Assembly (NCBI GenBank): GCA_017428025.1
Contig: JAFRRO010000040.1
Span: forward strand, 1-58,319
DNA from: Clostridia bacterium
Lineage (GTDB): Bacteria; Bacillota; Clostridia; Christensenellales; CAG-138
Reading direction: 5' to 3'
Length of the DNA: 58,319 nucleotides
A model generated the notes under the pieces. The model was not told the origin of the DNA, did no database searches, and saw only the letters and a program-made list of their open reading frames with translations. The translations under genes and the position numbers were made by a program. Positions 18,245 through 26,791 of the stretch are shown here, piece by piece; within the stretch, counting starts at the first letter, position 1, and each line of letters begins with the position of its first letter.

Positions 18245-19836
18245 GCTTTCACCTCCTCATGTACGGGCGCATCGGTCTGTTCCGATTCCCGCAGTTCCTG
18301 TTCGGAGGGCTTGCCGAGATGCGTCATCATCAGACCGACCTCCTCCTTCGTCGTCGCTCTGCCGTCCACGATGCCGGAGACCTTGCCCGCACACAGCACG
18401 AGGATGCGGTCGCACAGCTCGAGCAGCACGTCGAGGTCCTCGCCGACGTAGATCACGGCGACGCCTTTCATCTTTTGTTCGGTCAGAAGATTGTAGATCG
18501 TGTAGGATGTATTGATGTCGAGACCGCGCACCGCGTATGCCGTCATCAGGACCGTCGGGCTCTGTTCGATCTCGCGTCCGACCAGCACCTTCTGCACGTT
18601 GCCGCCCGAAAGACGGCGCAGCGGAATACGGTTGATGTCCGGCGTAACGACCTCGAGGTCGTTGACGATCTTCTCCGCCAGCTTCTTCGGGAACTGCTGA
18701 TCCAGAAGCGGGCTCTTGCCTCTGCGGTAGCTTCTCAGCATCACGTTCTGCGTGATCGTCATGCCGCCGACCAGTCCCATGCCGAAGCGATCCTCCGGCA
18801 CGAACGACAGCAGAATGCCCTTTTTGATGATCTCGATCGGCTTCATGCCGTTCATCAGCAGTTCTTTCCCGTCCGGCTCGATGTAGGTGATCTTGCTTTC
18901 CGGCGCCGCCTGCTGCAGACCTGCGATCGCTTCCAAAAGCTCCTTCTGTCCGCTGCCCGCGATGCCCGCGATGCCGAGGATCTCGCCCGCGTTCGCCGTG
19001 AACGAGACGTCGTCCAGCTTCTTGACGCCCTCGATGTCGGTCACGGTCAGGTGTTCCACGCGCAGCCGTTCCGTCACTTCATCCGCCTGCGGGCGGTCGA
19101 TGTTCAGCCGCACGGCGCGGCCGACCATCATGTCGGTCAGCTGCTGCGGGTTCGTTTCGCTCGTCGGGATATCGCCGATGTACTCGCCCTTTCTGAGAAC
19201 CGCGACGCGGTCGGAAATCTCCATGACCTCGTGCAGCTTGTGCGTGATGATGACGATCGATTTGCCGTCCGCGCGCATGTTGCGCATGACGGCGAACAAC
19301 TTGCGCGTTTCCTGCGGCGTCAGAACCGCCGTCGGCTCGTCGAGGATCAGGATGTCGGCGCCGCGGTACAGAACCTTGACGATCTCCAGCGTCTGCTTTT
19401 CGGAAACCGACATGTCGTAAACCTTTTTGTCCGGCTCGACCACGAAGCCGTAGCGGTCGCAGATCTCGCGCACCGCCTTGCGCACGCCCTTGAGGTCGAC
19501 CACCGTCTTTTCGTTGAGACCGAGTATGATATTCTCCGCGGCGGTCAGCACGTCGACCAGCTTGAAGTGCTGGTGGATCATGCCGATGTGCAGATCAAAC
19601 GCGTCCTTCGGCGACCGGATCTCCGCAAGCTTTCCGTCGACGAAGATCTCGCCTTCGTCGGGATAGTAGATGCCGGAGAGCATATTCATCAGCGTCGTCT
19701 TGCCGCTGCCGTTTTCGCCGAGCAGCGACAGGATTTCGCCCTTCTTCAATCCGAGGTTGATGTTGTGGTTCGCAACAACCTTGCCGAATCGCTTGGTGAT
19801 GTTTCGAAGTTCGATGGCGTATTCCAAATGCTTCAT
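18241..19836 (-). CDS. ABC transporter ATP-binding protein, double NBD (NupO-like)
   Basis: 531 residues with two nucleotide-binding domains. NBD1 has GENGSGKTT (about 39–47), a degenerate signature MSVSEKQ and LILDEPTAVLTPQE. NBD2 has a degenerate Walker A (GIAGSGQKE), LSGGNVQKV and, in place of the family's usual QPTRGLD, the sequence AYAVRGLD. The MKH start is chosen by homology; GAAGGG abuts it, and a TTG three codons later would be better spaced. Energises the two permeases that follow. Confidence 0.88.
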   Translation of the reverse strand: MKHLEYAIELRNITKRFGKVVANHNINLGLKKGEILSLLGENGSGKTTLMNMLSGIYYPDEGEIFVDGKLAEIRSPKDAFDLHIGMIHQHFKLVDVLTAAENIILGLNEKTVVDLKGVRKAVREICDRYGFVVEPDKKVYDMSVSEKQTLEIVKVLYRGADILILDEPTAVLTPQETRKLFAVMRNMRADGKSIVIITHKLHEVMEISDRVAVLRKGEYIGDIPTSETNPQQLTDMMVGRAVRLNIDRPQADEVTERLRVEHLTVTDIEGVKKLDDVSFTANAGEILGIAGIAGSGQKELLEAIAGLQQAAPESKITYIEPDGKELLMNGMKPIEIIKKGILLSFVPEDRFGMGLVGGMTITQNVMLRSYRRGKSPLLDQQFPKKLAEKIVNDLEVVTPDINRIPLRRLSGGNVQKVLVGREIEQSPTVLMTAYAVRGLDINTSYTIYNLLTEQKMKGVAVIYVGEDLDVLLELCDRILVLCAGKVSGIVDGRATTKEEVGLMMTHLGKPSEQELRESEQTDAPVHEEVKA

Positions 19837-19945
19837 CCCTTCCGTCGAGGATTGGAAACGGCTATACGTTTCCGTATATGATTTTAACAAAAAAACCTCG
19901 CCTTGTAAACCGGAAACGCGCAAAAAAAGGAAGAAAATCTGCGCG

Positions 19946-19977
19946 CAAAAGAAAGAGCGGCTGTTTATACAGCCGCC
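19946..19977 (-). terminator. Terminator-like hairpin after the BMP lipoprotein gene
   Basis: Minus strand GCGGCTG-TATAAA-CAGCCGC followed by TCTTTCTTTT. Lying between the lipoprotein gene and the ATPase gene, it probably lets the binding protein be expressed in excess over the membrane subunits. Confidence 0.75.
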
Positions 19978-19995
19978 CTCTCGGGATCAAACAAA

Positions 19996-21216
19996 TCAGT
20001 TGTTGAGCTCGGTGATGCCGTCGACGCGCAGTTCGAAGTACGGTGCGCTGCGGAATTCGGACTCATGGAAGTAACCGTCCTTGATGCACTCGATCTCTTC
20101 GCCGATGTACTGATAGGCAGTATAGTCGGAGTTCCAGGTCGAGAAGTTGTAGACGAGCGTATCGACCGCCGCGCCGCCCACGGTGAAGTTCTTGACGTCG
20201 AACGGATGGATCGTGCCGTCCTTGATGCCCTTGATGACTTCTTCCACCTTCTCTGCGGTGCCCGGAGCGCAGGACTTGCCGAGCGCGGAGATCATGACGC
20301 CGTCCGCTTCATAGCCCGCGGTATAGTCGTGCGCGACCTTCTTGCCCGCCATGAAGTCCTTGAGCACGTTGGTGTAGAGAACACCCCAGTTGTTCTGCGC
20401 GCTGGTGAGAGCCGCATCGGGCGCAACGCTGAGCATGTCTACGTTGTAGCCGACGCTGTAGTGGATCTCGCCGTTTTCAAGCGCCGCCTGAACCGCGCTC
20501 GGTGCGCCGGTGGAGTCCGCATGCTGACCGATGATGACGCAGCCGCGTGCCATCAGCGCCTTCGCGGTCTCGTTCTCCTTGTTCAGATCGAACCAGGACG
20601 AGGTGTACTGCACATCCATGTGCGCTTCGGGAACGATGGACTTGATGCCGAGGAAGAACGCGGTGTAGCCGGAAACGACCTCTGCATACGGATAGGCGCC
20701 GACATAGCCCACATAGGGATCGGTGACCTTGCCTTCATCCATGAGCTCCTTGAGCTTCAAACCCGCAACCACGCCGGAGACGTAGCGGGACTGATAGGTC
20801 TGCGGGAACATGTTGACCACGTTGTCAAGCCCGCAAACGTTCGCCGTGTCGCCCGTGCAGGGTACGAAGACCACGTTCGGATACTCCGCCGCAGCCTGCA
20901 CCATGTAGGACTGATGACCGTAGCTGTTCGAGAAGATGATGTTGCAGCCCTGCTCCGCAAGGTCAACCGCCGTGTCGTAGCAAACCGAGGTTTCCGGAAT
21001 GACATACTTCCAGACGGTCTGCGTTGCTTCGTCGATGCCGCAGTTCTTCAGAGCTTCCTTGATGCCTTCGATGTGCGCATAGGTGTAGCCCTCGTTCTCA
21101 TCGCCGACCAGGATGATGCCGACCTTGATGCCGCTCTCGTTCTTCTCCGAGGAAGAGCATGCCGCAAAGGAAGCGACCATCAGCAGGCACAGTACGATAG
21201 CCAAAATTTTCTTCAT
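19996..21216 (-). CDS. BMP-family substrate-binding lipoprotein (importer 1)
   Basis: 406 residues from MKKILAIVLCLLMVASFAAC; the lipoprotein signal ends at the Cys at position 20. The mature part is a BMP/Med (PnrA-like) periplasmic-binding fold with GIILVGDENEGYTYAHIEGI, IIFSNSYGHQ and ARGCVIIGQHADSTG. BMP proteins of this class bind purine nucleosides. The start at 21216 has GGAGGG upstream; the longer open frame covers the promoter and is rejected. First gene of importer 1; a hairpin separates it from the ATPase gene. Confidence 0.9.
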   Translation of the reverse strand: MKKILAIVLCLLMVASFAACSSSEKNESGIKVGIILVGDENEGYTYAHIEGIKEALKNCGIDEATQTVWKYVIPETSVCYDTAVDLAEQGCNIIFSNSYGHQSYMVQAAAEYPNVVFVPCTGDTANVCGLDNVVNMFPQTYQSRYVSGVVAGLKLKELMDEGKVTDPYVGYVGAYPYAEVVSGYTAFFLGIKSIVPEAHMDVQYTSSWFDLNKENETAKALMARGCVIIGQHADSTGAPSAVQAALENGEIHYSVGYNVDMLSVAPDAALTSAQNNWGVLYTNVLKDFMAGKKVAHDYTAGYEADGVMISALGKSCAPGTAEKVEEVIKGIKDGTIHPFDVKNFTVGGAAVDTLVYNFSTWNSDYTAYQYIGEEIECIKDGYFHESEFRSAPYFELRVDGITELNN

Positions 21217-21295
21217 GTTTCCCTCCATAATCATTCTTTGTTTTTGCTGTATTCCATCACATTTCTGTGCTGCAGCCCATGAAAAACACAGTTTT

Positions 21296-21324
21296 ATTGT
21301 ACCTTGTTTCCGTCGATTCGTCAA
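21296..21324 (-). promoter_or_regulatory. Sigma-A promoter of importer 1
   Basis: Minus strand TTGACG (21319–21324), 17-nt spacer, TACAAT (21296–21301). The leader of about 72 nt can form a CTGTG/CACAG hairpin but shows no purine-riboswitch core. Confidence 0.75.
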
Positions 21325-21454
21325 GGGATAGCGTTTGATTTATCCTTGAAATACGCGTAAAAATATCGTAAAGCGCCGCGCCGCAAACAGGCACTTCCGC
21401 ACGCGCCGTCTTTTCTGCGCTCCCCGTCCTGTCCTCCGCACAGCATCCGCCCTC

Positions 21455-21600
21455 TTGTCATCCTGAGAAGCGATGGCACGCGCGGGAAGCGCGCGTACCA
21501 CCCACAGGGAGGGCTTTTGGGTGTGCGCAATGCACGGCTTTCCCTTGAGGGGAAGCTCCGCGAAGCGGTGATGAGGTTTTTTCCGCTTGAGAAAAGACTT
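21455..21600. repeat. Degraded intergenic repeat units
   Basis: Contains TTGTCATCCTGAG, an ACAGGGAGGGCTTTT end and GGGGAAGCTCCGCGAAGCGG followed by TGATGAGG. All three also occur, in other orders, in the intergenic block at 53.1–53.6 kb. No coding potential. Confidence 0.65.
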
Positions 21601-21603
21601 TTA

Positions 21604-21752
21604 TACCGTAACGGATACGGTATTTTTTGATTCTTCCTTACCGTAACGGATACGATACTTATGATTCTCTACCGTATCGGATACGGTATTCGTTATTACC
21701 GTATCCGTTATTACCGTATCCGTTATTACCGTATACGATATAAATATCGTAT
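21604..21752. repeat. Cluster of TACCGTA…TACGGTA palindromes and a 15-bp tandem repeat
   Basis: Three 19-bp near-perfect palindromes of the form TACCGTATCGGATACGGTA lie at 21604–21622, 21639–21657 and 21670–21688. Then come three head-to-tail copies of a 15-bp unit GTTATTACCGTATCC (21692–21736; the third ends in TAC). A 20-bp palindrome ATACGATATAAATATCGTAT ends the block (21733–21752). The half-site TACCGTA is shared by all except the last. The block lies in a non-coding gap between a terminator and a promoter. Confidence 0.85.
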
Positions 21753-21806
21753 TTGGTACATAGGAAGAAACTCCGCGCGGTTGCGAAGAACGGCGCCATA
21801 CACAGA

Positions 21807-21836
21807 ACAAAAAAGAAGGGGCTTCCCCCTTCTTGG
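21807..21836 (-). terminator. Terminator of the ytfJ–rluB operon
   Basis: Minus strand AAGAAGGGG-GAAG-CCCCTTCTT followed by TTTTG, four bases after the pseudouridine synthase gene. Confidence 0.85.
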
Positions 21837-21839
21837 TGA

Positions 21840-22553
21840 TTATACGCGCGCGGTGCGATACAGCGCTGCGATTTCCGCTTCGGACAGATATCGCCACTCA
21901 CCCGGCTTCAGCTCGCCAAGCTTGAGCGGTCCGTATGCTTCGCGCTTGAGGCGCAGCGTGCGGTGCCCCACCGCTTCGAGCATGCGGCGGATCTGGCGGT
22001 TGCGTCCCTCGTGGATCGTGATCGAAAACGCGGTGCCGCCGGTCGTGCTTCTGCGGATGTTCGTGACCTTCGCCGGCGCGGTGATGCCGTCCTCGAGCTG
22101 CACGCCGTTGGTCAGCGCCGCGATCTCCGATGCGGACAGCGTGCCGTCGCACACGACGCGGTACGTCTTCTCGACGCCGTAGCGCGGATGCATCAGATGG
22201 TTGCACAGCTCGCCGTCGTTGGTCAGAAGCAGCAGCCCTTCGGAATTGAGGTCCAGACGTCCGACGTTGTAGAGCCGGTACGGCAAATCGCCGACAAACG
22301 CCTGCACGGTCTTGCGCCCCGCTTCGTCGCTCGACGTGGACACCACGCCGCGCGGCTTATAGAGCATCAGGACCACGCGCTTTTCGGCCGGTTTCAGCGG
22401 CTTCCCGTCCAGCCGGACGTCGTCGGTCTCCTCCACCGACATGCCGAGAACGGCCGGAATGCCGTTGACCGTCACCCGTCCGTCCGAAATGATCTGTTCG
22501 CAGGCGCGGCGCGACGCCACGCCGCAGTCCGCCATGAATTTCTGCAGCCGCAT
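21840..22553 (-). CDS. 23S/16S rRNA pseudouridine synthase, RsuA/RluB family
   Basis: 237 residues. N-terminal S4 RNA-binding domain (MRLQKFMADCGVASRRACEQ) and a catalytic domain with YNVGRLDLNSEGLLLLTNDG, in which the Asp of GRLD is catalytic, and IHEGRNRQIRRML. The target is probably U2605-type (RluB) as usual in Firmicutes, but the paralogue cannot be fixed from sequence alone. Last gene of the DUF2953–ytfJ–carboxypeptidase operon. Confidence 0.92.
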   Translation of the reverse strand: MRLQKFMADCGVASRRACEQIISDGRVTVNGIPAVLGMSVEETDDVRLDGKPLKPAEKRVVLMLYKPRGVVSTSSDEAGRKTVQAFVGDLPYRLYNVGRLDLNSEGLLLLTNDGELCNHLMHPRYGVEKTYRVVCDGTLSASEIAALTNGVQLEDGITAPAKVTNIRRSTTGGTAFSITIHEGRNRQIRRMLEAVGHRTLRLKREAYGPLKLGELKPGEWRYLSEAEIAALYRTARV

Positions 22554-22568
22554 AATGCCCCTCGCGGT

Positions 22569-23666
22569 TCAGCCGATCCAGTCCGAAACCGTCCTTTGCA
22601 AATATTCGAGAAAACCGGGCGTGTCCGCCGCTTCCGCCGCGACGATCGGGACCGAACAGACCGCTATTCCGTTGCGGTACAGCGTCGCCGTGCCGACCGG
22701 ATCGCCCGCCCGCACCGGCGCGCAGAGCGCCGGCTCGAACGACGTTTCGACCGTAAACGTCTCGTCCCCGCCGATTCTCACCGGATACAGTATACCCGAA
22801 ATCGGCGTCGCAGGCAATGCTTTTTTGCCGCTGTTTTTGACCGGAACCGTAAAAACCGTGCGCCCGTCCACAAACAGCGCCGCGCGATAGGTCGAAAACG
22901 CGTCGTCGAGCATCGAGACGGCGGTCTTCCACATCGACGGACAGTTCAGCACCACGCCGACCAGCTTCATGCCGCCGCGCTCCGCCGCAAAGACGAGGCA
23001 CTTCCCCGCCGCCTTCGTGTAGCCGGTTTTGACGCCGATGCCGCCCTCGTATTCCCACAGCAGCCGGTTCTTGTTCTTGAGCGTGCGCGGCGTTTCGCCG
23101 CCGGTTTCATAATAGCGCGTGCGGACGATCTCCGAAAACACCGGATGGTCCAGCGCCGTCTTCGCGAGCAGACAAAGGTCATGCGCGCTCGTATAGTGCG
23201 CCGCGTCGTGCAGACCGTTCGGATTGGTAAAGTGCGTGTCCGAAAGCCCCAGCTCCGCCGCCCGCGCGTTCATCCGGTCCGCAAACGCGCCGGTCCCGCC
23301 GTCGAGAAAACAGGCGATCGCCACCGCGGCATCGTTGCCGGAGCGCAGCATCAGCCCGTAAACGAGGTCCCGAAGCTTCAGCTTTTCGCCCGCCTTGAGG
23401 TACATCGACGAGCCTTCGGTGCCGACGGCTTCCGGCGCGACCGTCACCGTCTCGCCCATCCTGCCCGATTCGATCGCAAGCAGCGCGGTCATGATCTTGG
23501 TCGTGCTCGCCATCGGCAGATGCGCATTTTCGTTCTGCGCGGCGATCACCCTGCCGGAATTCGCCTCGAGGAGGTACGCCGCCTGCGCGGGGATCGCATC
23601 CGCGTGCGCGGGTTTCGGCAGCAGGAGCAGCGCCGCGACGAGCAGCGCCGCAAGCGCGCGTTTCAC
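22569..23666 (-). CDS. D-alanyl-D-alanine carboxypeptidase, S11 family (DacF/DacB-like)
   Basis: 365 residues with a cleavable signal peptide (about 1–23, ending AHA). Active-site motifs: STTK (SxxK), SGN and KTGYT (KTG). After residue 260 comes a C-terminal beta-rich PBP5-like domain; the protein lacks an obvious terminal amphipathic anchor beyond VSDWIG. It trims the terminal D-Ala of peptidoglycan stems. Its place beside ytfJ suggests the sporulation-linked DacF type, as inference. Overlaps ytfJ by 4 bp. Confidence 0.92.
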   Translation of the reverse strand: MKRALAALLVAALLLLPKPAHADAIPAQAAYLLEANSGRVIAAQNENAHLPMASTTKIMTALLAIESGRMGETVTVAPEAVGTEGSSMYLKAGEKLKLRDLVYGLMLRSGNDAAVAIACFLDGGTGAFADRMNARAAELGLSDTHFTNPNGLHDAAHYTSAHDLCLLAKTALDHPVFSEIVRTRYYETGGETPRTLKNKNRLLWEYEGGIGVKTGYTKAAGKCLVFAAERGGMKLVGVVLNCPSMWKTAVSMLDDAFSTYRAALFVDGRTVFTVPVKNSGKKALPATPISGILYPVRIGGDETFTVETSFEPALCAPVRAGDPVGTATLYRNGIAVCSVPIVAAEAADTPGFLEYLQRTVSDWIG

Positions 23667-24079
23667 GCTTCCTCCTCCCCCTTCTGGCGGCGCATGTCCT
23701 CGATCGCTTCGCGGATCTCGTTCATCGCGGTCGGGATCAGCTGCACGAGCCGGTCGAGCGTGTTGTCGCAGTCCGCCTGCAGCAGCGTCGCCTTGCCGCC
23801 CTGCATGTACAGGAACGCTTTCGGCGTGATCGAGACGCCGACGACGCTCGCGCCGAGAAACGGGTAGCGGTCGGCGTCGCTGTCCGGCTGTCCCTTTCTC
23901 TGAACGGTCTGCGTCGGGAAGTCCCCGCCGCCCGCGAAAAAGCCGAGCGAGACCTTTGAGACGGGGATCAGCACCGCCCCGCCTTCGCCGTAGATCGGAT
24001 TGCCGACGATCGTGTTCACGTCGATGATGTTCTTGACTTCGCGCATCGTGGTTTGCAGAATGGTTTCAACAGGATGCAT
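23663..24079 (-). CDS. Sporulation protein YtfJ (GerW family)
   Basis: 138 residues. Family features: an N-terminal helix, then NTIVGNPIYGEGGAVLIPVSKVSLGFFAGGG (31 residues cited as positions about 22–52; key residues GNPI, PVSKV and GGG) and a central VGVSITPKAFL. GerW/YtfJ is needed for proper spore germination in Bacillus. Its presence supports a spore-forming lineage. Starts 14 bp inside the DUF2953 gene and overlaps the carboxypeptidase gene, a common Clostridia order. Confidence 0.92.
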   Translation of the reverse strand: MHPVETILQTTMREVKNIIDVNTIVGNPIYGEGGAVLIPVSKVSLGFFAGGGDFPTQTVQRKGQPDSDADRYPFLGASVVGVSITPKAFLYMQGGKATLLQADCDNTLDRLVQLIPTAMNEIREAIEDMRRQKGEEEA

Positions 24080-24635
24080 ATTCGGTCCTCTTTTCTTGAG
24101 ATTTACGGCTATTGTTTGCCGCTTTCGCCCGTTCTATTCGCCGCATTCGCCGAAGTCCGCGCACCGCGTCGACCGGCTGCAGAATCGCGCTGCCCGCAGC
24201 CGAAAGGCGAAGCACGGAATCCTTTGCCGGATGCACGCGGACGGCGCCGGTTTCGCTCACGCGCGGAATCAGCATCGAGAGCGCGACGCCGAGAATCCCG
24301 GCGTACCAGATCGACCGTGCCGGATCGCCGCCGATCCCGAGCGTGACCGAAACGCGCAGGTTCCGGATCTGCAGCCCTTCCAGAATTCCCTCCGCGCCGT
24401 TCTGTTTGCGCTTCACGAGCGACGTTCGCTTTTTGCCGATGCAGAGCGTGAAGACCGGTTCAGAAAACAGATGAATCCGCAGCCTGACCGGAATCGGGAT
24501 CAGCCCAAGCACATAGACCTTCAGATGCACCACAGCGCCGCGCAGGCCGAAGCGCAGCCGCGCCTCGACGATCAGCGGCATCGACAGCAGCAGCAAAAGA
24601 AACAACAGAACAAACAAAACGATCAGAACCCACAT
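24066..24635 (-). CDS. DUF2953 domain protein
   Basis: 189 residues from the ATG at 24635. One N-terminal membrane segment (about 2–22, Leu/Val rich) is followed by LRFGLRGAVVHLKVYVLGLI, the start of the DUF2953 domain typically encoded next to ytfJ. The C-terminal end is very basic (RRMRRIERAKAANNSRKSQ). Function unknown. The ribosome site is weak, and the frame is open upstream to 24668. Confidence 0.78.
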   Translation of the reverse strand: MWVLIVLFVLLFLLLLLSMPLIVEARLRFGLRGAVVHLKVYVLGLIPIPVRLRIHLFSEPVFTLCIGKKRTSLVKRKQNGAEGILEGLQIRNLRVSVTLGIGGDPARSIWYAGILGVALSMLIPRVSETGAVRVHPAKDSVLRLSAAGSAILQPVDAVRGLRRMRRIERAKAANNSRKSQEKRTEYASC

Positions 24636-24668
24636 ATGTACAGCATTCCCGCCGCATCGTTTTTGCAT

Positions 24669-24698
24669 ACAAAAAGGACCGTCCGAAGACGATCCTTT
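24669..24698 (-). terminator. Terminator of importer 2 operon
   Basis: Minus strand 11-bp stem AAAGGATCGTC / GACGGTCCTTT with a TTCG tetraloop, then further T. It lies 13 bases after the last permease gene and just before the DUF2953 start. Confidence 0.85.
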
Positions 24699-24710
24699 CG
24701 ATTTGTTTGT

Positions 24711-25652
24711 TTATCGCATGCCCTTGTCGTACGGAATACCTTCCGCCTTCGGCGCGCGGGAGCGCTTCGAAGTCAGCGCAAGGACGATCAGCGAGACGAT
24801 GTACGGAAGCATGTTGTACACGCTCTTCGGGATGTTCAGGTTGTTGAGGAAATCGAAGCCCGTGTAAACGCTGCCGAGTGCGCGGAACAGACCGAACAGC
24901 AGCGCCGCCAGCACGATGCGCACCGGTTTCCACTGACCGAAGATCATAACCGCCAGGGACAGGAAGCCGAAGCCCGCAACGCCGACGTCGAACGACCACT
25001 GCGAAACGCCCGCCGTGATGTACACGATGCCGCCGAGTCCGCCCAGCGCGCCGGAGATCATAACGCCCGCGTAACGCATCTTCAGCACGTTGATGCCGAC
25101 GGAAGCAGCCGCCTGCGGATGCTCGCCGCACGCCTGCAGACGCAGACCGAACTTGGTCTTGTAGAGGACGATGTACGAAGCGATCAGCAGCACGAGCGCG
25201 AAGATCAGAAACCAGCTGTATTCCGTGCCCTGCACGATCAGGAGCTTATCCTTGACTGCGCTGTAGATGACTTTCGGGGAGTTGTTGGAGCCCATCGTTT
25301 CCGCGATGTTCACCGACTTGACGACGACCGTTGCCGCCGCCACGCCGAGCATGTTCATTGCGGTACCGACGAGCGTCTGGTCCGCCTTGAACGTGATGGA
25401 CGCAACGCCGAGCAGCAGGGAGTAGATGACGCCCGCCGCAATCGCGACGCCGACCGTTGCCAGAACAACCCAGATCGCCGGAGTCGTCACGCTCATGTAC
25501 TTCAGCACCAGCGAGCCGCCGAGCGCGCCGATGACCATGATGCCTTCGAGACCGATGTTGATGACGCCGGAGTGTTCCGAGAAGCACCCGCCGAGTGCAA
25601 CCAGCGTCAGAACGGAGGTAAAGACCAGCGTATACTGTATCAAAAGATCCAT
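24711..25652 (-). CDS. ABC transporter permease, nucleoside type (importer 2, NupQ-like)
   Basis: 313 residues, eight or more membrane segments. GCFSEHSGVINIGLEGIMVIGAL is the NupQ-type signature and LRLQACGEHPQAAASVGINV is the ATPase-contact loop. Paralogous to the 327-residue permease at 16.2 kb but clearly diverged. Shares one base with the upstream permease gene. Confidence 0.88.
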   Translation of the reverse strand: MDLLIQYTLVFTSVLTLVALGGCFSEHSGVINIGLEGIMVIGALGGSLVLKYMSVTTPAIWVVLATVGVAIAAGVIYSLLLGVASITFKADQTLVGTAMNMLGVAAATVVVKSVNIAETMGSNNSPKVIYSAVKDKLLIVQGTEYSWFLIFALVLLIASYIVLYKTKFGLRLQACGEHPQAAASVGINVLKMRYAGVMISGALGGLGGIVYITAGVSQWSFDVGVAGFGFLSLAVMIFGQWKPVRIVLAALLFGLFRALGSVYTGFDFLNNLNIPKSVYNMLPYIVSLIVLALTSKRSRAPKAEGIPYDKGMR

Positions 25653-26791
25653 TATTGTTTACCTCCTTCCGCTTTTTCGGCAATTGCTTTTTGCTTCTGC
25701 AGCTTACGCTCCTCCGAACGGTCGACCAGGCGGTTCAGCGTCGTCTTGAAGAACAGCACGAAGCCGCACAGATAGATGATGATCGCGGAGATCAGGTCCG
25801 CAATCTGCGGCGGATAGCTCTGCGTGTTGAGGTTCAGAGCGCCGCCGTCGGTGATATGCTGAATGAAGAACGAGGAGAAGATGGAGCCGATCGGATTCAA
25901 CGCGCCGAGGAACGCGCCCGCGATGCCGTTGAAGCCCATGCCCGGGACCGACGACTGGTTGATGTCCCACTCTTTGAAGCCGGAGAGGAAGTACAGACCT
26001 GCCGCCGCGCCGGAAAGCGCGCCTGCGATCAGCATCGTCAGGATGATGTTGCGCTTTTCCTTCATGCCGCAGTATTTCGCCGCGTTCTTGTTGAGACCGG
26101 TTGCGCGAAGCTCATAGCCGAGCTTGGTCTTTTCGAGCAGGATCCAGATCAGGATTGCCAGAATGATCGTGATCGGCAGCGCGATCGTAACTTTGGTGTT
26201 GCCGTTGAACAGCTTATCGAGACCGAGCCGCGGGAGCAGCGCGCTCACATTGATCTGCGCGATCTCGTAGGTGTCCTTCTTGCCGACCGGTGCGAACGGC
26301 GCAAGCAGTGTGTTGACCGCATACAGGCTGATCCAGTTCAACATGATGCAGGAGATAACCTCGTTCACGTTGCAGTACGCTTTCAGAAGACCGGAGATAC
26401 CGGCAAGCAGCGCGCCTGCGACGATCGCCGCGAGCAGGCAGACATACCACGGAAGTCCGAGCGCCAGCGCGCAATAGAGGCACGCGCCCGCGCCGACGAC
26501 GTACTGACCTGCCGCGCCGATGTTGAACAGACCGACCTTGTACGCGAACAGGACCGACAGGCTGCACAGGATCAGCGGCATCGTCTTGACGAGCGTATTG
26601 CCGAGTTCCTTGAGCCGCAGGCCGGTACTCTTGCGCGCCATGAAGTTCTTCAGAACGCCCGCGATTGCGGCGTTCGCGCCCTTCGGCTCAATGAGCAGGA
26701 GCACGATATATCCGACGAGCACGCCGACAATGATGCACAGCAGCGCCGCCAGAATCGATTGCAGTGCTTTGTTCTTCAGGATCTTTTTCAT
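25652..26791 (-). CDS. ABC transporter permease, nucleoside type (importer 2, NupP-like)
   Basis: 379 residues with about ten membrane segments; contains FAYKVGLFNIGAAGQYVVGA and YELRATGLNKNAAKYCGM. It ends in a basic tail. Second permease of importer 2, between the ATPase and the smaller permease, with overlapping ends. Confidence 0.88.
   Translation of the reverse strand: MKKILKNKALQSILAALLCIIVGVLVGYIVLLLIEPKGANAAIAGVLKNFMARKSTGLRLKELGNTLVKTMPLILCSLSVLFAYKVGLFNIGAAGQYVVGAGACLYCALALGLPWYVCLLAAIVAGALLAGISGLLKAYCNVNEVISCIMLNWISLYAVNTLLAPFAPVGKKDTYEIAQINVSALLPRLGLDKLFNGNTKVTIALPITIILAILIWILLEKTKLGYELRATGLNKNAAKYCGMKEKRNIILTMLIAGALSGAAAGLYFLSGFKEWDINQSSVPGMGFNGIAGAFLGALNPIGSIFSSFFIQHITDGGALNLNTQSYPPQIADLISAIIIYLCGFVLFFKTTLNRLVDRSEERKLQKQKAIAEKAEGGKQ

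Noticed and set aside
21217..21290. Purine riboswitch ahead of the importer 1 lipoprotein gene
   Set aside because: The leader is too short and lacks the conserved three-way-junction loop sequences.
21692..21736. Possible CRISPR-like direct repeats
   Set aside because: The 15-bp units are contiguous with no spacers, and no cas genes are near.
21601..21897. Small minus-strand frames with repeated TVITDTVITNTV-type residues
   Set aside because: Produced by the 15-bp tandem repeats; no ribosome site, and they overlap the end of the pseudouridine synthase gene.
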